Assembly (NCBI GenBank): GCA_964633825.1
Contig: CAZWHE010000006.1
Coordinates: forward strand, 1 to 53,516
Length of the DNA stretch: 53,516 nt
DNA from: CAZWHE01 sp964633825
GTDB taxonomy: Bacteria; Planctomycetota; B15-G4; CAYZWU01
Direction: 5' to 3'
The notes beneath the pieces are model-generated. The model had not been told where the DNA came from, did not search any database, and saw only the letters and a program-made list of their open reading frames with translations. The translations under genes and the position numbers were made by a program. Below are positions 41,206 to 48,631 of this stretch, one piece after another. Position 1 is the first letter of the stretch. Every line of letters begins with the position of its first letter.

Positions 41206-42638
41206 GCCTCTCCTGCTGTTTGTGTTGGCGGGCTGAAAGGGGAATAAGCCGTCCAAAGGGGGTTTTGTAGCCAGGAACAAGGATTTAGCGTGAGGGAATA
41301 CCCGTAAAGAAAAGCGCACGGAAAAAAGGTACTCTTCAGTAGACAAAGAAAACCAAAACTGAGGAGACCATTAACCGTGCGCGTGACTACTTTACTGAGA
41401 AAACTTGTGGGAATAAAGCAAACAATCGTCAAGGGATTGAGAATCGTGGATGGTAGCCTGGTGCTCGAAGTTTGTCCGACCTGGAGGAAGGCACGTTGTT
41501 CGCGGTGTGGAAGAGTCCGGCCGCTTTTCAACACGCTGGGTCCACGTTGCTGGCGGCACCTGAACTTTGGTGGAGTGTTGGTCTACCTGGAGTACAGTGT
41601 TCGCAGGGTGAGTTGCCGATGCTGTGGTGTCGTGGTGGAAAAGGTTCCGTGGAGTGATGATGCGCGGTCACGCTTCACCACGGACTTCGAGGAATCGGCG
41701 GGCCACTTGGTCCAGCGCTGCGATAAGACGAGCGTTCAAGAGGTTTTCAGAATAACCTGGCGAACGGTGGGCACGATCGTGGATCGGGTATACAAGCGTC
41801 ACCGTCCTGAAGATCCCTTGAAGGAGCTGAAGAACATCGGTGTGGACGAGGTCTCGTACCGGAAGGGGCATCGGTATCTGACGCTGGTCTCGAATCATGA
41901 TGCGGGACGCTTCGTATGGGGTAAGGAGGGCAAGAACGCCGAAACCTTTGCTGGATTCTTCGAGGATCTTGGCGAAGAACGCTGCCAGGGGATCGAGCTG
42001 GTGAGCATGGACATGAGTGAAGCCTACATCCAAACGGCCCGCCGAAAGGTCCCTCAAGCCCAAATCGTCTTTGATCGTTTTCACGTGCAGCGTCTGGTAA
42101 GCGATGCGGTGGATCAGACCCGGCGGGAGGAATGGCGCCGTCTGAGTGAAATCAGTCAGGAAGCAGCTCAAGAGATCAAGGGGATGCGCTGGGCATTTCT
42201 GAAAAACCCCTGGAACCTCACGGCTGTCCAGAGCAGCCGCCTCTCCAGCCTTCCGAGGGAGAACGCGAAGCTGTACCGGGCCTATCCGCTGAAAGAGAGC
42301 TTTGCAAGCATCTTGGATCGCCGCCAGCCCAACGTGGCCAGGGATAAACTCAAAGACTGGCTTTCATGGACCAGCCGTTCACGCTTGCCCGCCTTCGCAA
42401 AAGCGGGCCGGACTATCCGCAAACATCTTGACGATATCGTGGCCTACGTCCGATTTCGGCTCACGAATTCTGTTGCGGAAGGACTGAACAACAAAGTGCG
42501 GTTATTGACACGGAGAGCCTACGGATTCCATTCTGCAGACGCTGTTATCGCCATGGTTATGCTGTGCTGTACCGGAATTCACTTGACCCCTGTCGTGAAA
42601 ACACTGTCCTGTTGACCAACACAAACAGCAGGAGAGGC
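41206..42638 (+). mobile_element. ISL3-family insertion sequence, 1433 bp, complete
   Basis: Perfect 23-bp terminal inverted repeats begin GCCTCTCCTGCTG (41206-41228 and complement 42616-42638). They are flanked by an 8-bp direct repeat TGAAAAAA (41198-41205 and 42639-42646), the duplication size and A/T preference known for ISL3. One intact transposase gene fills it. Ends and target copies are identical, so insertion looks recent. Confidence 0.95.
41377..42615 (+). CDS. ISL3-family transposase
   Basis: The 412-residue protein has an N-terminal zinc-ribbon (CSRCGRVRP, then SCRCCG) and a helix-turn-helix-like region (QEVFRITWRTVGTIVDRVY). The DDE catalytic domain has Asp in IGVDEVSYRKG, Asp in VSMDMSEAY and Glu in TNSVAEGLNNKVR. 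Together with FDRFHVQRLV these are hallmarks of ISL3 (DDE_Tnp_ISL3). It is full length and apparently intact. The start codon is GTG 41377, with GAGGAG (41361-41366) upstream. Confidence 0.96.
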   Translation: MRVTTLLRKLVGIKQTIVKGLRIVDGSLVLEVCPTWRKARCSRCGRVRPLFNTLGPRCWRHLNFGGVLVYLEYSVRRVSCRCCGVVVEKVPWSDDARSRFTTDFEESAGHLVQRCDKTSVQEVFRITWRTVGTIVDRVYKRHRPEDPLKELKNIGVDEVSYRKGHRYLTLVSNHDAGRFVWGKEGKNAETFAGFFEDLGEERCQGIELVSMDMSEAYIQTARRKVPQAQIVFDRFHVQRLVSDAVDQTRREEWRRLSEISQEAAQEIKGMRWAFLKNPWNLTAVQSSRLSSLPRENAKLYRAYPLKESFASILDRRQPNVARDKLKDWLSWTSRSRLPAFAKAGRTIRKHLDDIVAYVRFRLTNSVAEGLNNKVRLLTRRAYGFHSADAVIAMVMLCCTGIHLTPVVKTLSC

Positions 42639-42659
42639 TGAAAAAACCGGTGCGCGTGA

Positions 42660-43937
42660 TTACCTGTTGTGTCCCCGTCTCTCTTCCAGCCTCGCAATGG
42701 TCACGGCGCCGCACGAATCCGACCAGACATTGACCATGGTGCGGCACATATCGAGCACGCGGTCCACGGCAAGGATGATGCCGATCCCTTCGAGAGGCAG
42801 GCCGATGGCGGTCAGGATGATCGAGATCATCACCATTCCGGCCATGGGCACGCCCGCCGCGCCGATCGATGCGGCCAGCGCCGTCACAACGACCAGAAAC
42901 TGCTGGCCGAAAGTGAGCGGGTCCACTCCGCCCGCCGTCATGTAAATCTGGGCGATGAAAACAGCCGCCACGCACTCGTAGAGAGCGGTCCCGTCCATGT
43001 TGACCGTGGCGCCGAGGGGAAGCACGAAACTCGAGATCTTGTTGGGCACGCCGGCCTTCTTTTCGACGCATTCCATGGTGAATGGCAGGGTCGCCGACGA
43101 CGAACTGGTCGAAAACGCCGTAAGCAGCGCCTTGGCCATGGCCGAAAAATGATGCAAAGGATTGGCGCGCGCCACGAGAAAAAGGATAAGGGGGAGCGTC
43201 ACACAGGCGTGAATGGCCAGCCCGCCCAGAACGCAGAGGGCGTAGAGCCCGAGATTGGCAAAGGCTTCGAACCCCACCTCCGCCACGACCTTGGTGATGA
43301 GGGCGAAAATCCCGACAGGCGCGAACCAGATGACGAAACGCACGATCTTCATCATCACCTGGAACCCGCCTTCGCAGAAACGGCTCAGCGTCCCGCGGTG
43401 CGGCTCCGGAATACGGGCGACAAAAATCCCGAAGAAAAGGGCGAAAACAATGATCTGGAGCACGTTCGGCTCCACCATGGCCCGGACCGGATTGGTGGGA
43501 ACGAGGTTGAGCAGAAAGTCGAACAGGAACTCGCCCACCCCTTTGTCCGCCGCTTCCAGGCCGGCCGGAGCCTCGGTAAAACCGAATTCGGCGCCGATTC
43601 CGGGCCTGACGATGTTGACGAGAGCAAGACCGGTCAGGATGGCCAAAAGGGACGTGCTCAGGTAATAGCAGACCGTCTTGAGGCCGATACGGCCCAGCCC
43701 CCCTCCTCCTCCGATGGAGAGCACGCCGCTCACAATGGAAAAGAAGATGAGGGGCACAATGATCATCCGGAGAAGCCTCAGAAAGATCTCCTTGAGGAAC
43801 CCCGTAAACTGTTTCAGAAAGATCTCTCCCCCCGACAGATCATCGGGAGAGGCCTGGAAAAGATCTTTCACCAGGAGCCCGAAGACTACGCCCACGGCAA
43901 TGGCGATAACGATCCAGGCGTTCAGCGAGAGTCTCAA
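42660..43937 (-). CDS. Dicarboxylate/amino acid:cation symporter (DAACS family)
   Basis: The 425-residue membrane protein has about 8 helices plus re-entrant loops. It carries the family signatures SSSSATLPFTMECVEKKAGV (serine-rich hairpin) and ATVNMDGTALYECVAAVFIAQ (NMDGT, Na+ binding). GVPMAGMVMISIILTAIGLP forms the second hairpin. It imports glutamate, aspartate or C4-dicarboxylates with Na+ or H+. The C-terminal RGHNR and stop are encoded by the outer arm of the palindrome next to the insertion sequence, replacing whatever tail was there before. Confidence 0.93.
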   Translation of the reverse strand: MRLSLNAWIVIAIAVGVVFGLLVKDLFQASPDDLSGGEIFLKQFTGFLKEIFLRLLRMIIVPLIFFSIVSGVLSIGGGGGLGRIGLKTVCYYLSTSLLAILTGLALVNIVRPGIGAEFGFTEAPAGLEAADKGVGEFLFDFLLNLVPTNPVRAMVEPNVLQIIVFALFFGIFVARIPEPHRGTLSRFCEGGFQVMMKIVRFVIWFAPVGIFALITKVVAEVGFEAFANLGLYALCVLGGLAIHACVTLPLILFLVARANPLHHFSAMAKALLTAFSTSSSSATLPFTMECVEKKAGVPNKISSFVLPLGATVNMDGTALYECVAAVFIAQIYMTAGGVDPLTFGQQFLVVVTALAASIGAAGVPMAGMVMISIILTAIGLPLEGIGIILAVDRVLDMCRTMVNVWSDSCGAVTIARLEERRGHNR

Positions 43938-43978
43938 AAGAATCCTCCCGAAATCATCTTGCCGCCGGCCCCGAAGCC

Positions 43979-45463
43979 TTATTCGCCGCCGTAGCCGAGC
44001 CCCTTCAGTTTTTCGATTACATCCGGGTCGACGGGACCGCCCCGCTTCCTTCCGGCGTCAAAGTCGTCGGCCCAGCGCCTGAGCCTCTCCTTCAGAGATT
44101 TCATGATCTGCCCCAGCTCTTCGTCGCCTGCCAGATTGGTTATCTCCCCGGGATCGTCGTTCACGTTGTAGAGGCCGTGCCAATCGCCCATACAGGGAAG
44201 CTCCACATACTTCCAAGCTCCCTGCCGCACCATCTTGGCCTTGTTGTAGTTGGGACGCACGGCGCCTTCCTCTGCGGGATAAGGCTTCGTGCTCTCGGCA
44301 AACCGGAACTCGGGCGGTTCCACCTCGCCGCTTCCCGCAACGAGGGCATGAAAACTCCGGCCTTCGAATTCCGGCGGCGCCTCCACGCCGGCCAGGCCGC
44401 AGAGAGTGGGGCCGAGATCGATATTGGAAAAACCGCAAACCTTCTTCTTGCCCACGGGAACGAAACCGGGACTGCTGACGATCAGGGGGATGCTGATCGC
44501 CGTTTCGAACACCGAATAGCCGTGATTGAAGTAGTCGGCATGCTCCCAGAAGGTCTCACCGTGATCGGCCGTGAAAACAATGACGGGCTCTCCGATCTCG
44601 CCGTCCTTCGCAACGCGGCGGACACGATTTATTAGCCGGCCCACCTCCTCGTCCATGTACCTGATCTCGGCGCAGTAGAGGTCGTGGAGGTTCTTCTCGA
44701 AGTCGCCCGGTCTGCCCTTCGCCTCGTTGAGCTGGCTCTGGGCCTTGCCGATGTCGTGCATGGTCGCTTTTCTGATCGCCGGCCGCGTGGTCTGGAACAT
44801 TTTCGCAAAGCGGTCGGGCGGCCTGTACGGATAGTGGGGATCGAAATAATGGACAACGGCAAAGAAGGGCTTGTCCTCTCTCCTGTTCAGCCATTGGATG
44901 AAGCTCCCCGTCACCTCGCCGGCCTGTCTCATCAGGTTGTTGTCGGGCAAAATCGTGACCTGCGTGAGGCTGTCGTCGAAATGATCGAAACCCCTGTCAA
45001 CGCCGAAGTCTGAGTGCACACAGTAACTCGAAACAAAGGCCGCCGTCTCGTATCCGGCGTCCCGGAAAGCTTCGGCCAGCGTGGGGAGATCATCGAAGGG
45101 CGGAAAGCTGTTTCTGAAAGCCCCGTGATCCTTGGGATAATGCGACGTGAAGAGCGTGGTGAAGGATGCCAGCGTGGACGGCACCACGGTGCTGAAATCA
45201 ATGAACAGGGTTCCGCTCGCCGCCAGCTTGTCGATGTTGGGACTCGTGGGTCTCTCGAAACCGTAACACCCCAGGTGATCGGTGCGCAGCGAATCGACAA
45301 CAATGAGAAGCACGTTTTTTTGATCGCCCGATGAAAAAATGAAGGATTTCAAAAGAAGGCCGGCAATGATGAGAATCAATACACACGCGGTGGCGACAAG
45401 GAGAAGGCGGCCGGGCGATCGGCCCTCCTGGCCTAAAGGCAAGGTCTTTGTTTTCTCGTTCAT
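43979..45463 (-). CDS. Membrane-anchored sulfatase-fold hydrolase/transferase
   Basis: From ATG 45463 (AAGGGA upstream) the product has 494 residues with one N-terminal transmembrane helix (LLLVATACVLILIIAGLLL). An alkaline-phosphatase-superfamily domain follows. Metal ligands appear in LLIVVDSLRTDHLGCYGFER and FTADHGETFWEHADYFNHGY. The nucleophile region reads VPSTLASFTTLFTSHYP, so the sulfatase Cys/Ser is a Thr (TLAS in place of CxPS). It is therefore unlikely to be a classical formylglycine sulfatase. A phosphatase, phosphodiesterase or phosphoglycol transferase activity facing the periplasm is more likely. Confidence 0.87.
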   Translation of the reverse strand: MNEKTKTLPLGQEGRSPGRLLLVATACVLILIIAGLLLKSFIFSSGDQKNVLLIVVDSLRTDHLGCYGFERPTSPNIDKLAASGTLFIDFSTVVPSTLASFTTLFTSHYPKDHGAFRNSFPPFDDLPTLAEAFRDAGYETAAFVSSYCVHSDFGVDRGFDHFDDSLTQVTILPDNNLMRQAGEVTGSFIQWLNRREDKPFFAVVHYFDPHYPYRPPDRFAKMFQTTRPAIRKATMHDIGKAQSQLNEAKGRPGDFEKNLHDLYCAEIRYMDEEVGRLINRVRRVAKDGEIGEPVIVFTADHGETFWEHADYFNHGYSVFETAISIPLIVSSPGFVPVGKKKVCGFSNIDLGPTLCGLAGVEAPPEFEGRSFHALVAGSGEVEPPEFRFAESTKPYPAEEGAVRPNYNKAKMVRQGAWKYVELPCMGDWHGLYNVNDDPGEITNLAGDEELGQIMKSLKERLRRWADDFDAGRKRGGPVDPDVIEKLKGLGYGGE

Positions 45464-45580
45464 TGCATCCCTTGAACGGTTCGTTGAAAAGGCCTGAGCC
45501 GTTGTGGCATCATTCCGGCTGCCCGTTGCGGCCGGCCACACAGATCGAGTCGGCGAAACCGAACAGGAGGAGACAGTCTA

Positions 45581-46507
45581 ATGAACACGATCTTTTACTA
45601 CCACCCTGTTTTCCTCGAACACAATACGGGGTCTCACCCCGAGTGCTCCGATCGGCTGGACGTTATTCTCTCCGGCCTGAAGGAGGCTTACGGCAAAAAC
45701 CTTTCGATCCACACCCCTCGAACCGCCTCTTCGGGCGACATGGAAACCCTCCACGACAAAAGCTATCTCGCTCACGTCGAAGCGCTCTGTAAAAGGGGCG
45801 GCGGGTTTCTCGACGGCGACACGCCGGTTTCGGCGCGCTCTTTCGAGGCCGCCCTGGCCGCAGCCGGCGCCCTCTTCGACGGCGCCGACGCGCTCGTTGA
45901 AGAGCGCGCTCGATCGGTCTTTGCGCTCGTTCGGCCGCCGGGCCACCACGCGCGTCCCGCCGCCGGAATGGGGTTCTGTCTGATCAACAACATCGCCGTC
46001 GCCGCCGATTACCTGAAAAAACACCACGGTCTGGAAAGGATCCTGATCGCTGACTTCGACGTTCACCACGGGAACGGCACCCAGGAGATGTTCTATCGTG
46101 ACGAGTCGGTCTATTTCCTCTCCATCCACCGCTTCCCGTTCTATCCCGGAACCGGGAGCGCTGCGGAAAGGGGCGACGGCCCGGGAGAGGGCACGACGCT
46201 CAACATTCCGGTCCCCTACGGGACCCCGCCGGATGAGATCGTCCGTTCTTTCCAACGGGCGCTTGAACAAGCAGCCGCGGCGCACTCCCCGCAGGCCCTT
46301 CTCGTGTCGGCCGGTTTCGACGGTTTCGCCGAAGATCCCGTGGGCGGGCTCGGCCTCCGGCCCGAGCACTACACAGCAATCGGCCGAGCGCTCGCGGACA
46401 CGTCCGAGACCTGCCGCAGCGGTAAAATTCTCTCCACCCTCGAGGGAGGATACTCGCTCAACGGGCTGGCGCCCTGCCTGTCGGGTTACGTCGATGGGTT
46501 GGGATAA
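45581..46507 (+). CDS. Histone-deacetylase-family (AcuC/AphA-like) deacetylase
   Basis: The 308-residue protein carries the zinc-deacetylase signature: ALVRPPGHHARP (catalytic His pair), GFCLINNIAVAADYL, ILIADFDVHHGNGTQEMFY (zinc Asp/His) and LLVSAGFDGFAEDP (zinc Asp). EGGYSLNGLA forms the C-terminal Tyr region. Bacterial members remove acetyl groups from polyamines, acetoin-pathway enzymes or proteins. The substrate is not clear here. GGAGGAG lies before the ATG. Its 3' end overlaps the convergent KamA gene by 22 bp. Confidence 0.93.
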   Translation: MNTIFYYHPVFLEHNTGSHPECSDRLDVILSGLKEAYGKNLSIHTPRTASSGDMETLHDKSYLAHVEALCKRGGGFLDGDTPVSARSFEAALAAAGALFDGADALVEERARSVFALVRPPGHHARPAAGMGFCLINNIAVAADYLKKHHGLERILIADFDVHHGNGTQEMFYRDESVYFLSIHRFPFYPGTGSAAERGDGPGEGTTLNIPVPYGTPPDEIVRSFQRALEQAAAAHSPQALLVSAGFDGFAEDPVGGLGLRPEHYTAIGRALADTSETCRSGKILSTLEGGYSLNGLAPCLSGYVDGLG

Positions 46508-47658
46508 GGAGGACGGCAGGGGAAGCCCTTTTCCGGCGTGGAAGGGTCGTCGTCATTGTACCGCAGGAAATCGCCCCGGGGGGTTTCGACGACCGTCTCT
46601 CCCTCTTCGCCCGCGCCGAGGTACTGGTGCTGAAGCGGAATCTTGCCGTGCCCGCCCGGTATATCGAGAACGAAGCGCGGAACGGCATAACCGGGAAGAG
46701 CGCCCCAGAGCTCCCGGACGATTTCCACCCCCCTGTCGCGCTCGACTTGGAAATGAGAGATTCCCTTGGCCCGGTCGAGCTGGTGGAGGTAATAGGGCTT
46801 GATCCCCCTTCGGACAAGCGCCCAGCTCAGTTCCCTCTGCATCTCGGCCGAATCGTTGACCCCTTTGAGCAGAACGGTCTGGTTCAGGACCATGAGCCCA
46901 GCGTCAACAAGCCGTGCGAGAGCGATTCCGGCGACTTCGGCCTCCCGGCCGGCGGCTTCGGCCTCCCGGCCAGCGACTGGGCCCAGTTCCCGGGAGTGAT
47001 TGAAGTGAGTGACGACCGAAAGGGGCCGAAACCTCCTCAGCCCGGAAACCAGCTCGTCCGTGATTCTGTAAGGATTCCACGCCGGCATGCGCGTGTGAAT
47101 CCTGATCGTCCAGACATGGGGAATCGCTTTTATGGACTCCAGCACCTCGAACAGCTCCCGGTCCGAGGCCGTTAACGGATCACCGCCCGTGAGAATGACT
47201 TCATGGACTTCTTTTCGAGAACGGATGTAAGCGAGCGCTTCGGCCAGGTCCTTCTCCGCAGGGCGGAGCTCTCTTCTTCCAACGAGCCTCTTCCTGAAGC
47301 AAAATCTGCAGTGTCCGCCGCACCGGGATGCCAAATGGAGCAGAACCCTGTCCGGGTAGCGGTGGGTGACCGCTCCGGCCGGACGGTTGTCCAGGATGTC
47401 GTTCTTATCCCCGATTGGATCGTGCAGCTCGTCTTTTCTGATTCTGAGCTCTCTCAACCGGGGCACGACCATGAGAGCGAGCGGATCTTCCGGATCGCGC
47501 CAGTCGATCAGTCCGGCGTAGTGCCTCGTGATTTTCATACGGAACCTTCCGCACACCCGTTCCAATGCCGGCCGGTCCCGGCGGCTCAACCGGACGTACC
47601 GGGCGAGGTCGTTCGGTGTTCTGAGCGCCTTTCGATCCTCTTCGATCCATCTCTCCAT
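46486..47658 (-). CDS. Lysine-2,3-aminomutase-family radical SAM enzyme (KamA/EpmB-like)
   Basis: The start is ATG 47658 (GAGAGG upstream) and the product has 390 residues. The radical-SAM cluster Cys113-x3-Cys117-x2-Cys120 lies in SRCGGHCRFCFRKRL, exactly the KamA type. EVILTGGDPLTASDRELFEV and IPHVWTIRIHTRMPAWNPYRI are conserved, and PYYLHQLDRAKGISHF contains the PLP/substrate region. It isomerises an alpha- to a beta-amino acid, possibly lysine or glutamate as an osmolyte precursor, or modifies EF-P lysine. No EpmA or EF-P gene is nearby. A duplicated heptapeptide AGREAEA interrupts a loop. Confidence 0.92.
   Translation of the reverse strand: MERWIEEDRKALRTPNDLARYVRLSRRDRPALERVCGRFRMKITRHYAGLIDWRDPEDPLALMVVPRLRELRIRKDELHDPIGDKNDILDNRPAGAVTHRYPDRVLLHLASRCGGHCRFCFRKRLVGRRELRPAEKDLAEALAYIRSRKEVHEVILTGGDPLTASDRELFEVLESIKAIPHVWTIRIHTRMPAWNPYRITDELVSGLRRFRPLSVVTHFNHSRELGPVAGREAEAAGREAEVAGIALARLVDAGLMVLNQTVLLKGVNDSAEMQRELSWALVRRGIKPYYLHQLDRAKGISHFQVERDRGVEIVRELWGALPGYAVPRFVLDIPGGHGKIPLQHQYLGAGEEGETVVETPRGDFLRYNDDDPSTPEKGFPCRPPYPNPST
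46931..46972 (-). repeat. 21-bp tandem duplication in the KamA-like gene
   Basis: Two adjacent 21-bp copies (GGCGACTTCGGCCTCCCGGC plus C; second copy with one change) encode AGREAEV and AGREAEA on the minus strand. It is a frame-preserving insertion in a surface loop after TAL-type strand residues ELGPV. Confidence 0.93.
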
Positions 47659-47756
47659 GGAGCACCTCTCGATAACGAAAAAGACCATTATAATGGCCCG
47701 CTTTCTTTATACCCGGATATTGCGCGTGATTGGCCGCTCCACGGACGCATTTACCC

Positions 47757-47800
47757 AAAAAAAAGCCGGCGCCCCCGCCCGCGCGCGGAAAGGGACGCCG
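47757..47800 (-). terminator. Rho-independent terminator after the tandem RAM-domain gene
   Basis: On the minus strand the stem CGGCG-T-CCC/GGGCGCCG (one bulge) with a GC-rich loop is followed by GCTTTTTTTT. It lies about 80 bp beyond the stop of the RAM-domain gene and about 100 bp upstream of the KamA start, so it separates the two units. Confidence 0.65.
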
Positions 47801-47877
47801 ATTAAAATACGCCCGCATTTTTTCAGCTGCCTAGCTCAATCCCTGTTCGGGCTGCGGGCGTTGATGCCTCCGATTCG

Positions 47878-48432
47878 TCAATAAGCACCGGCGGTCTCGA
47901 TCGCCGTGTACATGGACCATTTTTCCTTCCAGGTCTGGTTCCAGTAGCACTTCAGCGGAGCGTAATACTCGATGTCGTAGCCCCTGGTCTGGAGCTGCCA
48001 CAAGTATTGATAAAGCTCCTCGTAGTTGTTGGCGTAAACCATGGCCACGCAATCCCATTCGCCCGGAATGGAAGCCACGGAATTGACCCACTCGTATTTT
48101 TTCAGATCTTCGTACGTGGAATAAATCTCATTGGAACGGACCTTGACCCAGGTCCAGGCGGGTTTCTCCTCGAACCATTCCTCGCTCCTGTATCCGAAAT
48201 AAGCCATGTGGGTGCAGGTTCTCTCAACCTCGGGCCAGAAGCGAATCTTGGAAATCCACTTGTACGTCTCTTCCGTGTTTTCAGTATCTATCCAGGTCAT
48301 GAGGTCCCATTTCCCGCCCAATGTGAAAACACCAATCGTGGAATCCCACTCCTTGATCATGTTGAAGACACTCTCTGTCTTACCAGGGCAGCACTTGACA
48401 AATACGTAGGCCGAACGTTTTTCCCATTCCAT
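47878..48432 (-). CDS. Stand-alone tandem Lrp/AsnC-type RAM domain protein, Trp/Tyr-rich
   Basis: The 184-residue protein has two successive ferredoxin-like units. The first is about residues 8-80 (AYVFVKCCPGKTESVFNMI, IGVFTLGGKWDLMTWID). The second is about residues 90-165 (AWTWVKVRSNEIYSTYEDL, VNSVASIPGEWDCVAMVYA). Both follow the pattern of the Lrp/AsnC ligand-binding (RAM) domain, with a small-molecule GxWD turn, but there is no helix-turn-helix. It may be an amino-acid sensor or partner protein. GGAG lies 8 nt before the ATG. Aromatic content is unusually high at the C-terminus (CYWNQTWKEKWSMY). The gene stands alone and its function is unknown. Confidence 0.72.
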   Translation of the reverse strand: MEWEKRSAYVFVKCCPGKTESVFNMIKEWDSTIGVFTLGGKWDLMTWIDTENTEETYKWISKIRFWPEVERTCTHMAYFGYRSEEWFEEKPAWTWVKVRSNEIYSTYEDLKKYEWVNSVASIPGEWDCVAMVYANNYEELYQYLWQLQTRGYDIEYYAPLKCYWNQTWKEKWSMYTAIETAGAY

Positions 48433-48631
48433 TTTTTTTCTCCTTGTCTAAATGAGAAAGCATGAAAGATCGGTTGGACCCGGTCTGAGTGAGGTTCACC
48501 AAACCCTGTTTCGAATCAATCCAGCCGACCCGGAATAAAGAACGAGACCTCCCACCTATCGGAAGGCATGGAAGGGAACCTTTGAAAAAAGAAGAATTTC
48601 CCCAAGATTTTTTTGCCGGACGGCGGGCCGG

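Larger units (their letters stand above)
41068..42676. repeat. Family B palindrome with 61-bp arms, split by an ISL3 insertion
   Basis: The left arm 41068-41128 (from GGGGACACAACAGG) is the exact reverse complement of the joined right arm 41175-41205 plus 42647-42676. The loop is 41129-41174. Removing the insertion sequence and one target copy restores a 168-bp hairpin with 61 perfect pairs. The outermost GGGGACACAA links it to the palindromes at 17628 and 22178. It also provides the stop codon of the minus-strand symporter gene. Confidence 0.95.

Noticed and set aside
42669..43994. 441-codon open frame antisense to the symporter gene
   Set aside because: The His/Asp/Gly-rich composition is typical of the complement of a membrane-protein gene. 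No support.
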